Positions 55,394 through 64,000 of a DNA stretch of 64,000 nucleotides are shown piece by piece; position 1 is the stretch's first letter, and each line of letters starts with the position of its first letter. Where the stretch lies: assembly GCF_000519085.1 (NCBI RefSeq), contig NZ_KI912577.1, positions 932,501 through 996,500 of the forward strand. Reading direction: 5' to 3'. The DNA comes from Methylobacterium sp. 10. Its GTDB lineage: Bacteria; Pseudomonadota; Alphaproteobacteria; Rhizobiales; Beijerinckiaceae. The notes under the pieces were generated by a model. It did no database searches and was not told where the DNA came from. It was given only the letters and a program-made list of their open reading frames with translations. Made by a program: the position numbers and the translations under genes.

Positions 55394-55612
55394 TCAGACC
55401 GAGTGTCGACCACGCTCCAGGCGTCGGTTGAGGCGGGTTACGCCATAGATTTCAGCGAGTTGGCGCCGGGCCGCCTTCACCGGCGCATCGTCGCGCTCGG
55501 TGCGGGCCGCCGCGATGATGCGCAGCGTATGGGCCACGCAATGTTCCAGACGGATCGTCGCGGCACCGTCAGGCGGCCGCCGGTCCTGGGCCGGATTCTC
55601 GGCAATGGTCAT
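55394..55612 (-). CDS. Small hypothetical protein
   Basis: A protein of 72 residues from ATG 55612 with GAGGGGG about nine bases upstream. It is basic and helical (VKAARRQLAEIYGVTRLNRR) with a single cysteine and no signal or membrane helix. I do not recognise it. It converges on the previous gene with a 1-bp gap. Confidence 0.5.
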   Translation of the reverse strand: MTIAENPAQDRRPPDGAATIRLEHCVAHTLRIIAAARTERDDAPVKAARRQLAEIYGVTRLNRRLERGRHSV

Positions 55613-55733
55613 GCGGCAAGCCCCCTCGCTCACGTCGGACGGGACCGGGCTTAACGGCGCCATGCGGCGGCCATTGGGTGGAGACTTGGCCACACGGTGG
55701 CAGCTTGGCCATGGCGCTGGCGCGTGGCGGTGC

Positions 55734-56042
55734 TCAGTCGCGCGTACTGCCCTCGTTGAACTTGTCGCGGCAGACATATCCGACGAAGCATTGCGCCACG
55801 TCCCGGGTGAGTTCGTAGGCGGGCTTGGGCGCTTCCGGCAGGGGGCAGAAGCCGCCGTCGCGAACGATCCTGTCGTAGGTGATCGGCCCCGTCGTCATCA
55901 CGATGGCGCCGACGCGGTTCACCAGGGCGGCGGCATCGGCGCAGAGCATGGCGGGCGTCGCGGGCCGCTCCTGTGCCGAAACAGTGAGCGGCGCCAGGAC
56001 GATACAGGCGGCGAGCGCGGATCTCATGGCGTGGATCTTCAT
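55734..56042 (-). CDS. Small exported protein of unknown function
   Basis: A protein of 102 residues from ATG 56042. A signal peptide (RSALAACIVLAPLTVSAQ) leads to a mature domain of about 78 residues with four cysteines (in MLCADAA, GGFCPLP, AQCFVG, YVCRDKF), consistent with two disulfides. No family recognised. Same strand as the GNAT gene upstream, 107 bp apart. Confidence 0.65.
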   Translation of the reverse strand: MKIHAMRSALAACIVLAPLTVSAQERPATPAMLCADAAALVNRVGAIVMTTGPITYDRIVRDGGFCPLPEAPKPAYELTRDVAQCFVGYVCRDKFNEGSTRD

Positions 56043-56149
56043 GGCGGAGCGATCGTTTCGACCGGGGTGCCGGGCGGATGCGCCGCCCGATGGAACCGGA
56101 GGATAGCGCCCCGGGACACCGCCGCCAATCCGCCGATGGGTGCCACCCG

Positions 56150-56740
56150 TCACGCCGCCCGCTTCAGCGGCTCGGCCGCGGCGGCCACCGCCAGGGTAAA
56201 GTCCAGCGCCTCGTCGAGACCCTCCCGCCAAAGGGAGATCGGCGTCGGACGGGCCAGGACGAGAGCCCCCTCCGCATCGCCATCGGCCAGGGTTACGACG
56301 GCGCCGAGCTTCGTGGCGAGTCCGCGCATGGGCCCGTTCCGGCTGAGACAGCGGACATGCAGGTCGCGGACGCCGCGGTTGCGCGCCGCCGAGACGATCC
56401 GGCGGAAGAGGGCGTGGCCGAGGCCGTTGCGGCGAAAACCGCGCTCCACGGCGAAGGCGGCCTCCGCGCCACGGCCGAGGCTCAGCCCCGGAACGGTACC
56501 GGTGAGCGGGCGCAATTCGCCGAGCGCGCGCAGCGTTCCGTCGACGAAGCCGCCGAAGACCACCCCCTCGACCGTGAGGGCGCGAGCCGCGTAGGCGACG
56601 GCCGCCGCGTCGCTCAAGGCGGCCATGAAGCGGTGCGCTCGGGTATCGGGGTCGAGCCGCAGGAAGTAGGCCTCGACCATGGCACGGTCGCTCGGCCAGA
56701 GACGCCGGACATTCGGTCCGGTCGGAATAGTGTCGGGCAT
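56150..56740 (-). CDS. GNAT-family N-acetyltransferase
   Basis: A protein of 196 residues from ATG 56740. The GNAT fold is visible: LDPDTRAHRFMAALSD, then the acetyl-CoA loop FAVERGFRRNGLGHALFRRI with the R/Q-x-x-G-x-G/A pattern, and DLHVRCLSRNGPMRGLATKL. It transfers an acetyl group from acetyl-CoA to an unknown acceptor. GGAG lies 12 bases upstream. A longer N-terminus (start 56821 or 56914) is possible but poor. Confidence 0.82.
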   Translation of the reverse strand: MPDTIPTGPNVRRLWPSDRAMVEAYFLRLDPDTRAHRFMAALSDAAAVAYAARALTVEGVVFGGFVDGTLRALGELRPLTGTVPGLSLGRGAEAAFAVERGFRRNGLGHALFRRIVSAARNRGVRDLHVRCLSRNGPMRGLATKLGAVVTLADGDAEGALVLARPTPISLWREGLDEALDFTLAVAAAAEPLKRAA

Positions 56741-57019
56741 GGTGGTGCCGTACTCCGGAATGACAGCGCGCACGCTGCGCGGGCTCCGGGCGTAACCTCC
56801 CTCGAGGAGGACACCAGATGGCATCGGCCCCAATTTTGTGCAATGCAACAAAACGTCATCCCGCCGACGCCCCACGCTTGATCCCCCCGGCCACGCGCGG
56901 CAGACCGGTCTCAAGAGCCTCCGCTCTTCGGGCCTCCGATCTTCGGGCCTGTCGCCGGACCGGTTCCATCGACGCGCACGCGGCCGCCGCGCCGTCCCGT
57001 ATCCGAGGTCGCCATCGTC

Positions 57020-58249
57020 GTGAGTCCCCCCTCAGGTTCCGCCCCGTCCGCCGGTTCGCAGGGCGGCGATTCTCCTCCCGGTCCGGTCTCGGCACGCTAC
57101 GACATGCTGGTCTCGTCGGGTGCCATCGAGCGCGACCCGGCGCAGATCCATCTGGTGCAGGCCCTCGACAGGCTGGTCCAGGATCTCGACCGGCGCAGAC
57201 GGGCGAAGAAGGGCAGCGCGCTCGGCTGGCTGTTCGGGCGCAGCGGCGACGGCGAAGGGCCGCCCAAGGGTCTCTACATCTGGGGCTCCGTCGGGCGCGG
57301 CAAGACCATGCTGATGGACCTGTTCCACGAGGCGGCGCCGGGCAAGAAGCGCCGCGTCCATTTCCACGGCTTCCTGTCGGATGCCCATGAGCGCATCCAC
57401 GCCCACCGGCAGGCGCTCAAGGCGGGCACGGCCAAGGGCGACGACCCGATCCCGGTGGTGGCGGACGCGCTCGCCGACGAGGCGACGCTGCTCTGCTTCG
57501 ACGAGTTCACCGTGACCGACATCGCCGATGCGATGATCCTCGGGCGGCTGTTCGGGGCCCTGTTCAAGCGCGGCGTCACCGTGGTGGCGACCTCCAACGT
57601 CGAGCCCGACCGGCTCTACGAGGGCGGGCTCAACCGTGCCCTGTTCCTGCCCTTCGTCGCTGAGCTGAAGAGCCGGGTCGAGATTCTGCGCCTCGATTCC
57701 CGCACGGATTTCCGCCTGGAGAAGCTCGGCGGCGCCTCGGTCTATCACGTGCCCGCCGACGAGGCGGCCGAGGCCGCCCTCGCCCAGGCCTTCAAGGGCC
57801 TCACCGGCAAGGCGAGGGGCAAGCCGGCCACGATCCGGGTGAAGGGCCGCGAGGTGGCCGTGCCGGAGGAGGCCGCCGGCGTCGCCCGGTTCGGCTTCGC
57901 CGATCTCTGCGCCCAGCCGCTCGGTGCCTCCGACTACATGGCCATCGCCCAGTCCTTCCAGACGGTGATCCTGTCGGACATCCCGGTGATGGGAGAGGCG
58001 AACCGCAACGAGGCCAAGCGCTTCATCACCCTCGTCGACACGTTCTACGACGCCCATGTGAAGCTCATCGCTTCGGCGGCGGCCGAGCCGACCGGTCTCT
58101 ACACGGCGACCGACGGCCGCGAGGCGTTCGAGTTCGACCGCACGGTCTCGCGCCTCATCGAGATGCGCTCGTCGGAATACCTCGCCTTGCCGCACGGGCG
58201 GGGGGATTCCGAGGCGAGCGGGTCCAGTTCCGGTCTCGTGGAGACCTGA
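57020..58249 (+). CDS. zapE: Cell division protein ZapE (AFG1-type ATPase)
   Basis: A protein of 409 residues from GTG 57020. AFG1-like AAA ATPase with Walker A GSVGRGKTMLMD (about 88-99), RRVHFHGFLSDAHERIHAHR, Walker B LLCFDEFTVTDIADAMIL and sensor VVATSNVEPDRLYEGGLNR. ZapE associates with FtsZ rings at division; mitochondrial AFG1 is its relative. The first 30 residues are a Ser/Pro/Gly-rich lead. Stands alone, divergent from the GNAT gene. Confidence 0.93.
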   Translation: MSPPSGSAPSAGSQGGDSPPGPVSARYDMLVSSGAIERDPAQIHLVQALDRLVQDLDRRRRAKKGSALGWLFGRSGDGEGPPKGLYIWGSVGRGKTMLMDLFHEAAPGKKRRVHFHGFLSDAHERIHAHRQALKAGTAKGDDPIPVVADALADEATLLCFDEFTVTDIADAMILGRLFGALFKRGVTVVATSNVEPDRLYEGGLNRALFLPFVAELKSRVEILRLDSRTDFRLEKLGGASVYHVPADEAAEAALAQAFKGLTGKARGKPATIRVKGREVAVPEEAAGVARFGFADLCAQPLGASDYMAIAQSFQTVILSDIPVMGEANRNEAKRFITLVDTFYDAHVKLIASAAAEPTGLYTATDGREAFEFDRTVSRLIEMRSSEYLALPHGRGDSEASGSSSGLVET

Positions 58250-58724
58250 GCGGCGCGACCGGTCGCATGGCTCGACCACAGCAACAGCGAAGCGATTCGA
58301 AAGGTTCGGCGTGCTATCGAGGCTCGCCGGAGCGGTGTTGGCGGAGCCGGCATAGACAACGAGCGACCGTCGAAAGCGTCGCAACGTTCCGATACGCGCC
58401 GTGCGCAAGAGCACATCGAATCCGCGGCCGAGCTTCGCGAAAGCCGCGCCCGTGGCTGCCGGACGTTGCACTGCAGCACCCGTACCGTTTAATTGGATTC
58501 ATTATGAGGTACGGGGCGTGGGGGCTTCGTGCACTGCGACGGCTCCCTGTGGAGGGGTGCCGGATCCGCTGCCGCACCTCAAGGACGTTTCGATGCGGGA
58601 CGGCGACCATGTCGCGCGCGCCCCGCCCCTGACTGACGACCTCCGAAGGTATGCGCGAGCCCGACAGATTGGTGGCCAGCCGATCTCGACCGGTCCGTGG
58701 CCTGAGCGATGACAGGATACACCG
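58250..58724. other. Intergenic region upstream of the molybdenum oxidoreductase genes
   Basis: 475 bp. It contains the dyad at 58479-58515 and an AT-rich pocket around 58487-58507. No gene, tRNA or other RNA recognised; the short frames here have no ribosome binding site or family. Confidence 0.5.
58479..58515. promoter_or_regulatory. Dyad CCCGTACC-N21-GGTACGGG upstream of the IorAB genes
   Basis: Two perfect 8-bp arms (58479-58486, 58508-58515) flank an AT-rich 21-nt spacer, a layout typical of a dimeric regulator spanning two helical turns. It lies 210 bp before the small-subunit ATG. Confidence 0.4.
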
Positions 58725-59204
58725 ATGATCAAACTCACCGTGAACGGGGCTGAACGCAGCTTCGACGGCGATCCCGACATGCCGCTGCTGTGGTTCCTGC
58801 GCGACGAAGTCGGCCTCACCGGCACCAAGTTCGGCTGCGGCCAGGCGCTCTGCGGCGCCTGCACCATCCATCTCGGCGGCACCGCCGTGCGCGGCTGCGT
58901 CACCCCCGTCTCGGCGGCCGAGGGCCAGGAGGTGGTGACCATCGAGGGGCTCTCCCCCGACGGCAACCACCCGGTCCAGGCGGCGTGGCGCGACCTCAAC
59001 GTCTCGCAATGCGGCTATTGCCAGTGCGGGCAGATGATGCAGGCGGCCTCCCTCCTCAAGGAGACGCCGAAGCCCAGCGACGACCAGATCGACGAAGCCA
59101 TGAGCGGCAACCTCTGCCGCTGCGGCACTTATCCGCGCATCCGCGCCGCGATCCACCAGGCCGCCGGAAACGCGCCGGCCGCCAACAAGGGAGAGCGCCT
59201 GTGA
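58725..59204 (+). CDS. (2Fe-2S)-binding small subunit of molybdenum hydroxylase (IorA type)
   Basis: A protein of 159 residues with two [2Fe-2S] clusters: the plant-ferredoxin type with [20 protein letters not shown] and the helical type with [13 protein letters not shown] and [11 protein letters not shown]. It passes electrons from the molybdenum subunit to an external acceptor. The stop overlaps the large-subunit start (GTGA). It resembles isoquinoline 1-oxidoreductase alpha subunits; substrate here unknown. Confidence 0.9.
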   Translation: MIKLTVNGAERSFDGDPDMPLLWFLRDEVGLTGTKFGCGQALCGACTIHLGGTAVRGCVTPVSAAEGQEVVTIEGLSPDGNHPVQAAWRDLNVSQCGYCQCGQMMQAASLLKETPKPSDDQIDEAMSGNLCRCGTYPRIRAAIHQAAGNAPAANKGERL

Positions 59205-61552
59205 TTCACGACGCACAGCTCATGGCCGACCTCGTCGCCGAGAAGCCCGCCGCCGCCCCCGAAGCGCCCAGCGCTCTCGCCAATGTCAGCCGCCGCGCCA
59301 TGCTCGGCGGCCTGGGCGCCCTGGTGCTCGCCCTGTCCTGGAAGGATTCCGCCCGGGCGGAGGACAAGAAGGACGAGCCGAAGAAGTTCGGCGCCGATGC
59401 CATGCCGCATGGCTGGCAGGACGACCCGAAGGTGTTCGTGGCCATCGCGCCGGACGGCACCGTGACCATCACCTGCCATCGCTCCGAGATGGGCCAGGGC
59501 GTGCGCACCTCCGTCGCCCTCGTGGTGGCCGACGAACTCGAGGCCGATTGGGCCAAGGTGAAGGTCGCCCAGGCCTGGGGTGACGAAGCCCGGTTCGGCA
59601 ACCAGGATACCGACGGCTCGCGGAGCCTGCGCCACTTCTTCCCGCATCTGCGCCATGCGGGTGCCGCGGCGAAGGCCATGCTGGTCCAGGCCGCCGCCAA
59701 GCAATGGGGCGTGCCGGCATCGGAAGTGAAGGCCGAGAATTCGGTCCTCACCCACGCGAAGTCGAAGCGCACCCTGGGCTATGGCGACGTCGCGGCAGCG
59801 GCCGCCGAACTCGCCGTGCCCGCCCGCGAGAGCGTGACCCTGAAGGACCCCAAGGCCTTCAAGTTCATCGGCAAGGGCAAGATCGGCCTCATCGACAACC
59901 GCGACATCACCACCGGCAAGGCGATCTACGGCCTCGATACCCGCCTCGACGGGATGCTCTACGCCCTCGTGGCCCGCCCGCCGGTCTTCGGAGGCAAGGT
60001 CGCGAGCTACGACGATGCCGAGACGATGAAGGTCCCCGGCGTGGTCAAGGTGTTCAAGATCGACGCCCCCGAGATCCCGTCCGAGTTCCAGCCGATCGGC
60101 GGCGTCGCCGTCATCGCCAAGAACACCTGGGCGGCGATGAAGGGCCGCGAGGCCCTGAAGATCACCTGGGACGACGGCCCGAACGCCAACTACGACTCGG
60201 TCGCCTTCCGCGGCGAATTGGAGAAGGCGGCGCGCGCGCCCGGCAAGGTGGTGCGCAACCAGGGCGACGTCGACGGTGCCATGGCCAAGGCCAAGCAGCG
60301 GATCGAGGCCGAATACTTCGTGCCCCATCTCGTCCAGGCTCCGATGGAGCCCCCGGCCGCCACCGTGCGGATCAAGGACGGGTTCTGCGAGGCCTGGGCC
60401 TGCACCCAGGCGCCGCAGGCGACCCATGACCGCCTGGCCAAGAAGCTCAACCTGCCCGCCGACAAGGTGCGGGTGAACGTGACGCTGCTCGGCGGCGGCT
60501 TCGGCCGCAAGTCGAAGCCCGACTACGTGCTCGAGGCCGCCCTGTGCTCGCAGGCCATGGACGGCGCCCCGGTGAAACTCACCTGGACCCGCGAGGACGA
60601 CCTCCATCACGGCTATTACCATACGATCTCGGTGGAGCGCCTGGAGGCCGGCCTCGACGACAAGGGCATGCCGGTGGCCTGGCTCCACCGTTCGGCCGCC
60701 CCGACGATCGGGTCTATCTTCGCGGCCGGCGCCAAGAACGAGCTGCCCTTCGAGCTCGGGATGGGGCTGACCAACACGCCCTTCGACGTCCCCAACATCC
60801 GCCTGGAGAACCCGGCGGCGGACGCGCATGTGCGGATCGGCTGGTTCCGCTCGGTCTCCAACATCCCGCACGCCTTCGCGATCCAGTCCTTCGTCGCCGA
60901 GTTGGCGCATGCGGCGGGCCGGGATCCGAAGGAGTACCTGCTGGCCCTGATCGGCCCCGACCGGGTGATCGACCCGACCAGCATCGGCGACGTCTGGAAC
61001 TACGGCGAGGATCCCGCCCGCTATCCCATCGAGACCGCGCGCCTGCGCGGGGTCATCGAGGCGGCGGCCAAGGGCATCGGCTGGGGCCGCAAGCTGCCGA
61101 AGGGACGGGGCCTCGGCATCGCCGGACACTACAGCTTCGTCACCCATACGGCGGTGGCGGCCGAAGTGGAGGTGGGATCCAAGGGTGAGGTCTCGGTCAA
61201 GCGCATCGACATCGCCGTCGATTGCGGGCCGCACGTCAACCCCGAGCGCATCCGCTCGCAGATGGAGGGCGCCGTCGTCATGGGGATGGGCTTGGCCTTG
61301 TCGGCCGAGATCACCTTCAAGGACGGGCGCGCGCAGCAGAACAACTTCGACGGCTACGAGATCACCCGTCTCGACGCCGCCCCGAAGGAGCTGCACGTCC
61401 ACCTGATCCAGAACAACGACTACAGCCGTCCGCTCGGTGGCGTCGGCGAGCCGGGCGTCCCCCCCGTGGCGCCGGCCATCGCCAACGCCGTGTTCGCTGC
61501 CACCGGCCGCCGCATCCGGCAGCTGCCGATCCGCGACCAGCTGAGCTCGTAG
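59201..61552 (+). CDS. Molybdopterin-binding large subunit of molybdenum hydroxylase (IorB type)
   Basis: A protein of 783 residues from GTG 59201 (AAGGGAGAG upstream). A twin-arginine signal ([18 protein letters not shown]) near residue 31 predicts export of the folded complex. The domains run [20 protein letters not shown] (cofactor loop), a duplicated aldehyde-oxidase fold ([20 protein letters not shown]), and the C-terminal [14 protein letters not shown] carrying the catalytic glutamate. There is no FAD subunit, so electrons probably go to a periplasmic cytochrome, as in IorAB-type dehydrogenases of aldehydes or N-heterocycles. A 12-bp hairpin follows. Confidence 0.9.
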   Translation: MIHDAQLMADLVAEKPAAAPEAPSALANVSRRAMLGGLGALVLALSWKDSARAEDKKDEPKKFGADAMPHGWQDDPKVFVAIAPDGTVTITCHRSEMGQGVRTSVALVVADELEADWAKVKVAQAWGDEARFGNQDTDGSRSLRHFFPHLRHAGAAAKAMLVQAAAKQWGVPASEVKAENSVLTHAKSKRTLGYGDVAAAAAELAVPARESVTLKDPKAFKFIGKGKIGLIDNRDITTGKAIYGLDTRLDGMLYALVARPPVFGGKVASYDDAETMKVPGVVKVFKIDAPEIPSEFQPIGGVAVIAKNTWAAMKGREALKITWDDGPNANYDSVAFRGELEKAARAPGKVVRNQGDVDGAMAKAKQRIEAEYFVPHLVQAPMEPPAATVRIKDGFCEAWACTQAPQATHDRLAKKLNLPADKVRVNVTLLGGGFGRKSKPDYVLEAALCSQAMDGAPVKLTWTREDDLHHGYYHTISVERLEAGLDDKGMPVAWLHRSAAPTIGSIFAAGAKNELPFELGMGLTNTPFDVPNIRLENPAADAHVRIGWFRSVSNIPHAFAIQSFVAELAHAAGRDPKEYLLALIGPDRVIDPTSIGDVWNYGEDPARYPIETARLRGVIEAAAKGIGWGRKLPKGRGLGIAGHYSFVTHTAVAAEVEVGSKGEVSVKRIDIAVDCGPHVNPERIRSQMEGAVVMGMGLALSAEITFKDGRAQQNNFDGYEITRLDAAPKELHVHLIQNNDYSRPLGGVGEPGVPPVAPAIANAVFAATGRRIRQLPIRDQLSS

Positions 61553-61559
61553 GAAACGC

Positions 61560-61587
61560 GCCCCGGCCCGGACATCCGGGCCGGGGC
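61560..61587. terminator. Strong hairpin between iorB-type gene and cation transporter gene
   Basis: GCCCCGGCCCGG and CCGGGCCGGGGC form a perfect 12-bp stem around ACAT. It separates two convergent genes; the T-run is weak but the stem is the most stable in the window. Confidence 0.65.
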
Positions 61588-61613
61588 CTCTCGATCCACC
61601 CGAAGGGGGCGGA

Positions 61614-62387
61614 TCACCCCGCCGCCACGACCTCGGCGTTCGAACCACCCTCCCGGTACTCGGCCCAGGCCTGTCTCAGGATCTGGACCGAGGAGCTGAG
61701 GAAGATGCCGGCCATCAGCGCGGCGACCGCGAGGTCCGGCCAGGCCGATTTGGTGCCCCAGACGGCGAGTGCGGCGCCCATCACCACGATGTTGCCGATG
61801 GCGTCGTTGCGCGAGCACAGCCAGACGGAGCGGACATTGGCGTCGCCGTCCTTGTAGCGCATCAGCAGCAGCACCGAGGCGACGTTGGCGGCCAGCGCCA
61901 GCAGGCCGATGCCGCCCATCCATTCCGCGCTCGGCACGCCGAGGACGAGGGTCTGGTAGAGCGTCGAGCCGAAGACCCAGAGCGCCATCAGGCTCAAGCT
62001 CACCCCCTTGGCCAGGGCCGCCATCGAGCGGGTACGCAGGCTCGCGCCGATGACCGCGAGGCTGAGGCCGTAGGTGACGGTGTCGGCGAGGAAGTCGAGG
62101 GCGTCCGCCTTCAGGGCCTGTGACCCGGCCGCCTGCCCCGCCGCCATCTCGGTGACGAACATCGCGCCGTTGAGGGCGATGACGAACCACAGCACCCGCT
62201 TGTAGCGCGGATCCACCCCGTCGAAGACCGGGACGCCGCCGCCGCAGCCGCAGGATTCCTCGTGCGGCGAGGCTGTCGGAGCCTGCGTCGCGACAGCATG
62301 GTGATGCCCGTCGCCCGGTGCATGCCCGTGCGCGTGCGCGTGGATCTCAGGTTGGTTCTGGCTCGTGCCGCAGCAGGATTCGGCCAT
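61614..62387 (-). CDS. Cation diffusion facilitator family metal efflux protein
   Basis: A protein of 257 residues; GAGGAGAG precedes ATG 62387. The N-terminus is a metal-binding tail (AESCCGT, HAHAHGHAPGDGHHHAVA, CGCGGG) followed by about six transmembrane helices (66-235). The transport-site aspartates are in ALKADALDFLADTV (first) and SRNDAIGNI (second, HxxxD-like position). It exports divalent metal by proton antiport. Divergent from a CadR/ZntR-like MerR regulator across a matching promoter, so zinc, cadmium, cobalt or lead is likely. Confidence 0.9.
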   Translation of the reverse strand: MAESCCGTSQNQPEIHAHAHGHAPGDGHHHAVATQAPTASPHEESCGCGGGVPVFDGVDPRYKRVLWFVIALNGAMFVTEMAAGQAAGSQALKADALDFLADTVTYGLSLAVIGASLRTRSMAALAKGVSLSLMALWVFGSTLYQTLVLGVPSAEWMGGIGLLALAANVASVLLLMRYKDGDANVRSVWLCSRNDAIGNIVVMGAALAVWGTKSAWPDLAVAALMAGIFLSSSVQILRQAWAEYREGGSNAEVVAAG

Positions 62388-62417
62388 GGCTCTCTCCTCG
62401 TTTCGTCGTTAAACAGG

Positions 62418-62448
62418 AGCCTACAAGCTCTAGCGACTAGAGGATCAA
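62418..62448 (-). promoter_or_regulatory. MerR-type promoter with 19-bp spacer and operator dyad
   Basis: On the minus strand: -35 TTGATC (62448-62443), -10 TAGGCT (62423-62418), spacer exactly 19 bp, containing the dyad CTCTAG-TCG-CTAGAG (62428-62442). Over-long spacers with a central dyad are the signature of MerR-family control; the dyad resembles CadR/ZntR operators. It drives the cation efflux gene. Confidence 0.85.
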
Positions 62449-62455
62449 GCGGAAA

Positions 62456-62911
62456 ATGGCGTTCTCGATCGGAATCCTGTCGCGCCGCGCCGGGGTGAAG
62501 GTGCCGACGATCCGCTATTACGAGCAGGTCGGCCTGATGCCGTCGCCGCCGCGCACCGATGGGCAGCAGCGCCGCTACGGTGACGCGGAGGTGGCGCGGC
62601 TCAACTTCATCCGCCACGCGCGCGAGCTCGGCTTCGAGGTCGACGCGATTCGCGAACTCCTCGCCATGAGCGCGCAGCCGGAGGAATCCTGCGCCGACGT
62701 GGACCGCCTGGCGCGACGTCACCTCGCGGAGGTGGAGCAGCGCATCGCCCGGCTGATCGCCCTGCGCACGGAATTGCAGCGCATGGTGACGGAATGCGGC
62801 CACGGACGGGTGGGCGAATGCCGGGTGATCCAGGTGCTGGCCGACCACGGCGAATGCGACCACGACCATGGCGGCGCACGGCCGGGGTCGACGGGGTTCG
62901 CCGAGGCGTAA
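62456..62911 (+). CDS. MerR-family metal-responsive transcriptional regulator (CadR/ZntR/PbrR-like)
   Basis: A protein of 151 residues. N-terminal winged helix FSIGILSRRAGVKVPTIRYY and GLMPSPPRTDGQQRRY, dimerisation helix (about 75-115), and a metal-binding C-terminus with Cys in EESCADVD (C77-79 region), then CGHGRVGEC and a terminal CDHDHGG patch. This cysteine pattern is that of Cd/Pb/Zn-sensing members. It presumably twists the 19-bp-spacer promoter of the divergent efflux gene when metal binds. No strong ribosome binding site is seen. Confidence 0.92.
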   Translation: MAFSIGILSRRAGVKVPTIRYYEQVGLMPSPPRTDGQQRRYGDAEVARLNFIRHARELGFEVDAIRELLAMSAQPEESCADVDRLARRHLAEVEQRIARLIALRTELQRMVTECGHGRVGECRVIQVLADHGECDHDHGGARPGSTGFAEA

Positions 62912-62987
62912 ACTTCGCCGCTCCGGCGGAGCCGAAGGGGCCGGCGGTGGGTTGTCCCGTCACAGACCCGCCCGCTGAGGAAACCCC

Positions 62988-63383
62988 ATGATTCAGAGAT
63001 TCCGTCCCCTCGCCGCCTTGCTGGCCGCCGGATTCGCCGCCGGCCTCGTGGCGAGCCCGGTCCTCGCCTCTCCCTGTTCGGAGGAGATCGCGCGTCTCGA
63101 CGCCAAGGTGAAGGACGAGGCGACCGGCTCCATCTCCGCCTCCACCTCCGGCAAGGCGGCGGCCGGCGCGCGGGAAGGCCAGGGGGAAACCGGGCAGGGA
63201 GGCAATGCTTCGACCCCGGCCGCTCCGCCGGAGAAATCCGCCGAGGCCGGAAAGGGCGCCGAGGCCGCGATGCAGGCCAAGGTCGCCCTGGACGAAGCGC
63301 GCACCGCCGACGGCAAGGGTGACGCCAAGGCCTGCGACGAAGCCGTGGGACGGGCCAAGAGCCACCTCGCCACCGCCCCCTGA
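62988..63383 (+). CDS. Small exported low-complexity protein
   Basis: A protein of 131 residues; GAGGAA precedes ATG 62988. A signal peptide (PLAALLAAGFAAGLVASPVL) with cleavage near residue 27-28 is followed by a hydrophilic Ala/Gly/Glu-rich mature part with two cysteines (in SPCSEEIA and AKACDEAV). It resembles small periplasmic hypothetical proteins of Methylobacterium; function unknown. A hairpin terminator follows. Confidence 0.7.
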   Translation: MIQRFRPLAALLAAGFAAGLVASPVLASPCSEEIARLDAKVKDEATGSISASTSGKAAAGAREGQGETGQGGNASTPAAPPEKSAEAGKGAEAAMQAKVALDEARTADGKGDAKACDEAVGRAKSHLATAP

Positions 63384-63407
63384 GGGGATGATTGTCGGGC
63401 GAGCGTC

Positions 63408-63446
63408 GCGGGGCACCGGCCGGGACATTCCGGCTCAGTGCCCCGC
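63408..63446 (+). terminator. Hairpin after the small exported protein gene
   Basis: GCGGGGCAC (63408-63416) pairs perfectly with GTGCCCCGC (63438-63446), with an inner CCGG/CCGG stem. No T-run; likely Rho-assisted or processing structure. Confidence 0.45.
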
Positions 63447-63630
63447 GAATGCACGACGTCTCAGCGAGTGGCAAAAAGAGAAGTTTCTTCTTCCGGGGTC
63501 GCAACGGAACCCGGTGTCGTTCGATGTCGTCATGGCGAGGATCAGGTGCGCGCCGCGCCGAACCTTGCCGCATCCCGGAACCGATGCATGGAACGCGATC
63601 GAAGCCGCAACCGCCGGCCTCGATCCTGTG

Positions 63631-63852
63631 TTACGCGGCCGCGCTCAGAGCGTGTTTATTGCCCTGAATGCCGGCACAGAGATCGTCGATTTCCGCAAGA
63701 TCAAGACTTTCACCCGAGTGACTTGCAATTGCATCGATCAGGTGGTCTTGCCGCGGATCGAACGGATGGCCCTGAAGGCGATAGAATTGATAGTAACGCA
63801 ACGCCGCCAATACGGTGTCGCGCTCTCGCACTGTGATGGTGATGGTCTGCAT
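63631..63852 (-). CDS. Small conserved hypothetical protein
   Basis: A protein of 73 residues from ATG 63852. The sequence TITVRERDTVLAALRYYQFY, then AIASHSGESLDLAEIDDLCA, matches a small cytoplasmic family common in Methylobacterium in which the aspartate-leucine-arginine core and DLAEIDDLC tail are kept; function unknown. No signal or membrane helix. An upstream start would add 38 basic residues and is less likely. The 247 bp to the previous gene hold only the hairpin at 63408-63446. Confidence 0.6.
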   Translation of the reverse strand: MQTITITVRERDTVLAALRYYQFYRLQGHPFDPRQDHLIDAIASHSGESLDLAEIDDLCAGIQGNKHALSAAA

Positions 63853-64000
63853 TCTTTGAAGATCTCCCCTTCGTGCGGCGATCGCTCTTCGAAGACTTGA
63901 ATCCGACTCGTCGAGCGAGAGCGTTGTAACCCCGCTTCGGCGCCGTCGTCCACAGCCGGAAACCATTCGGCAACCCTGTTGGCGGATGGTCCGGGGGCAG

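Overview
This 64 kb window is GC-rich chromosomal DNA of an alphaproteobacterium, most likely a Methylobacterium/Methylorubrum-type methylotroph. The pointers are a 557-residue formate-tetrahydrofolate ligase (ftfL), a polyhydroxybutyrate set (phaR, phaA, phaB), the alphaproteobacterial order rnd-lptC-lptA-lptB-rpoN-hpf-ptsN, and a secA divergent from a PpiC-type foldase. I see no insertion sequence, prophage, tRNA, rRNA or CRISPR array. The species assignment is inference from gene content.

Layout. 1-5 kb: the end of an alpha-2-macroglobulin gene and pbpC (a periplasmic defence/repair pair), a Tat-exported L,D-transpeptidase-like lipoprotein and a membrane protein. 5-10 kb: a minus-strand sulfonate operon, ssuE-ssuC-ssuB-ssuD-ssuA, whose ssuA is broken by a one-base frameshift. 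10-15 kb: a signalling block with an HD-GYP phosphodiesterase divergent from a complete SiaB-SiaC-SiaD-SiaA module (kinase, phospho-target, diguanylate cyclase, phosphatase). 15-16.4 kb: a small exported protein and an orphan osmoprotectant-type ABC ATPase. 16.4-29.7 kb: one long minus-strand run from rnd and lptC through lptA, lptB, rpoN, hpf, ptsN and a small exported protein into a JetA-JetB-JetC (MksF-MksE-MksB) SMC-type complex. No JetD/MksG nuclease gene is beside it, and two tiny coupled ORFs sit between jetA and jetB.

29.8-44 kb: a ComEA-like helix-hairpin-helix protein, rpmF, the PHB regulator and synthesis genes, the PpiC foldase, secA, an aldo/keto reductase, a SleB-type hydrolase lipoprotein, the Kup potassium transporter and ispG. 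44-52 kb: a patatin-like lipase with a candidate PhaR operator upstream, an ECF sigma/anti-sigma pair, ribF, a CheY-CheZ pair, a NagD-like HAD phosphatase and a degenerate EAL protein. 52-64 kb: a CopZ-like protein, ftfL, a spermidine-synthase-like protein, small exported proteins, a GNAT acetyltransferase, zapE, a two-subunit molybdenum oxidoreductase (IorAB type), and a cation diffusion facilitator divergent from a CadR/ZntR-like MerR regulator across a clear 19-bp-spacer promoter.

Best leads: the Wadjet/Mks-like complex without its nuclease and with its small-gene insert; the Sia module next to an HD-GYP gene; the CTGC-N3-GCAG palindrome linking PhaR to the patatin gene; the MerR-type divergent promoter; and several proteins with lost catalytic residues (L,D-transpeptidase, EAL) or a frameshift (SsuA). 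Gene ends are certain to the base; several starts are judgement calls and are flagged.
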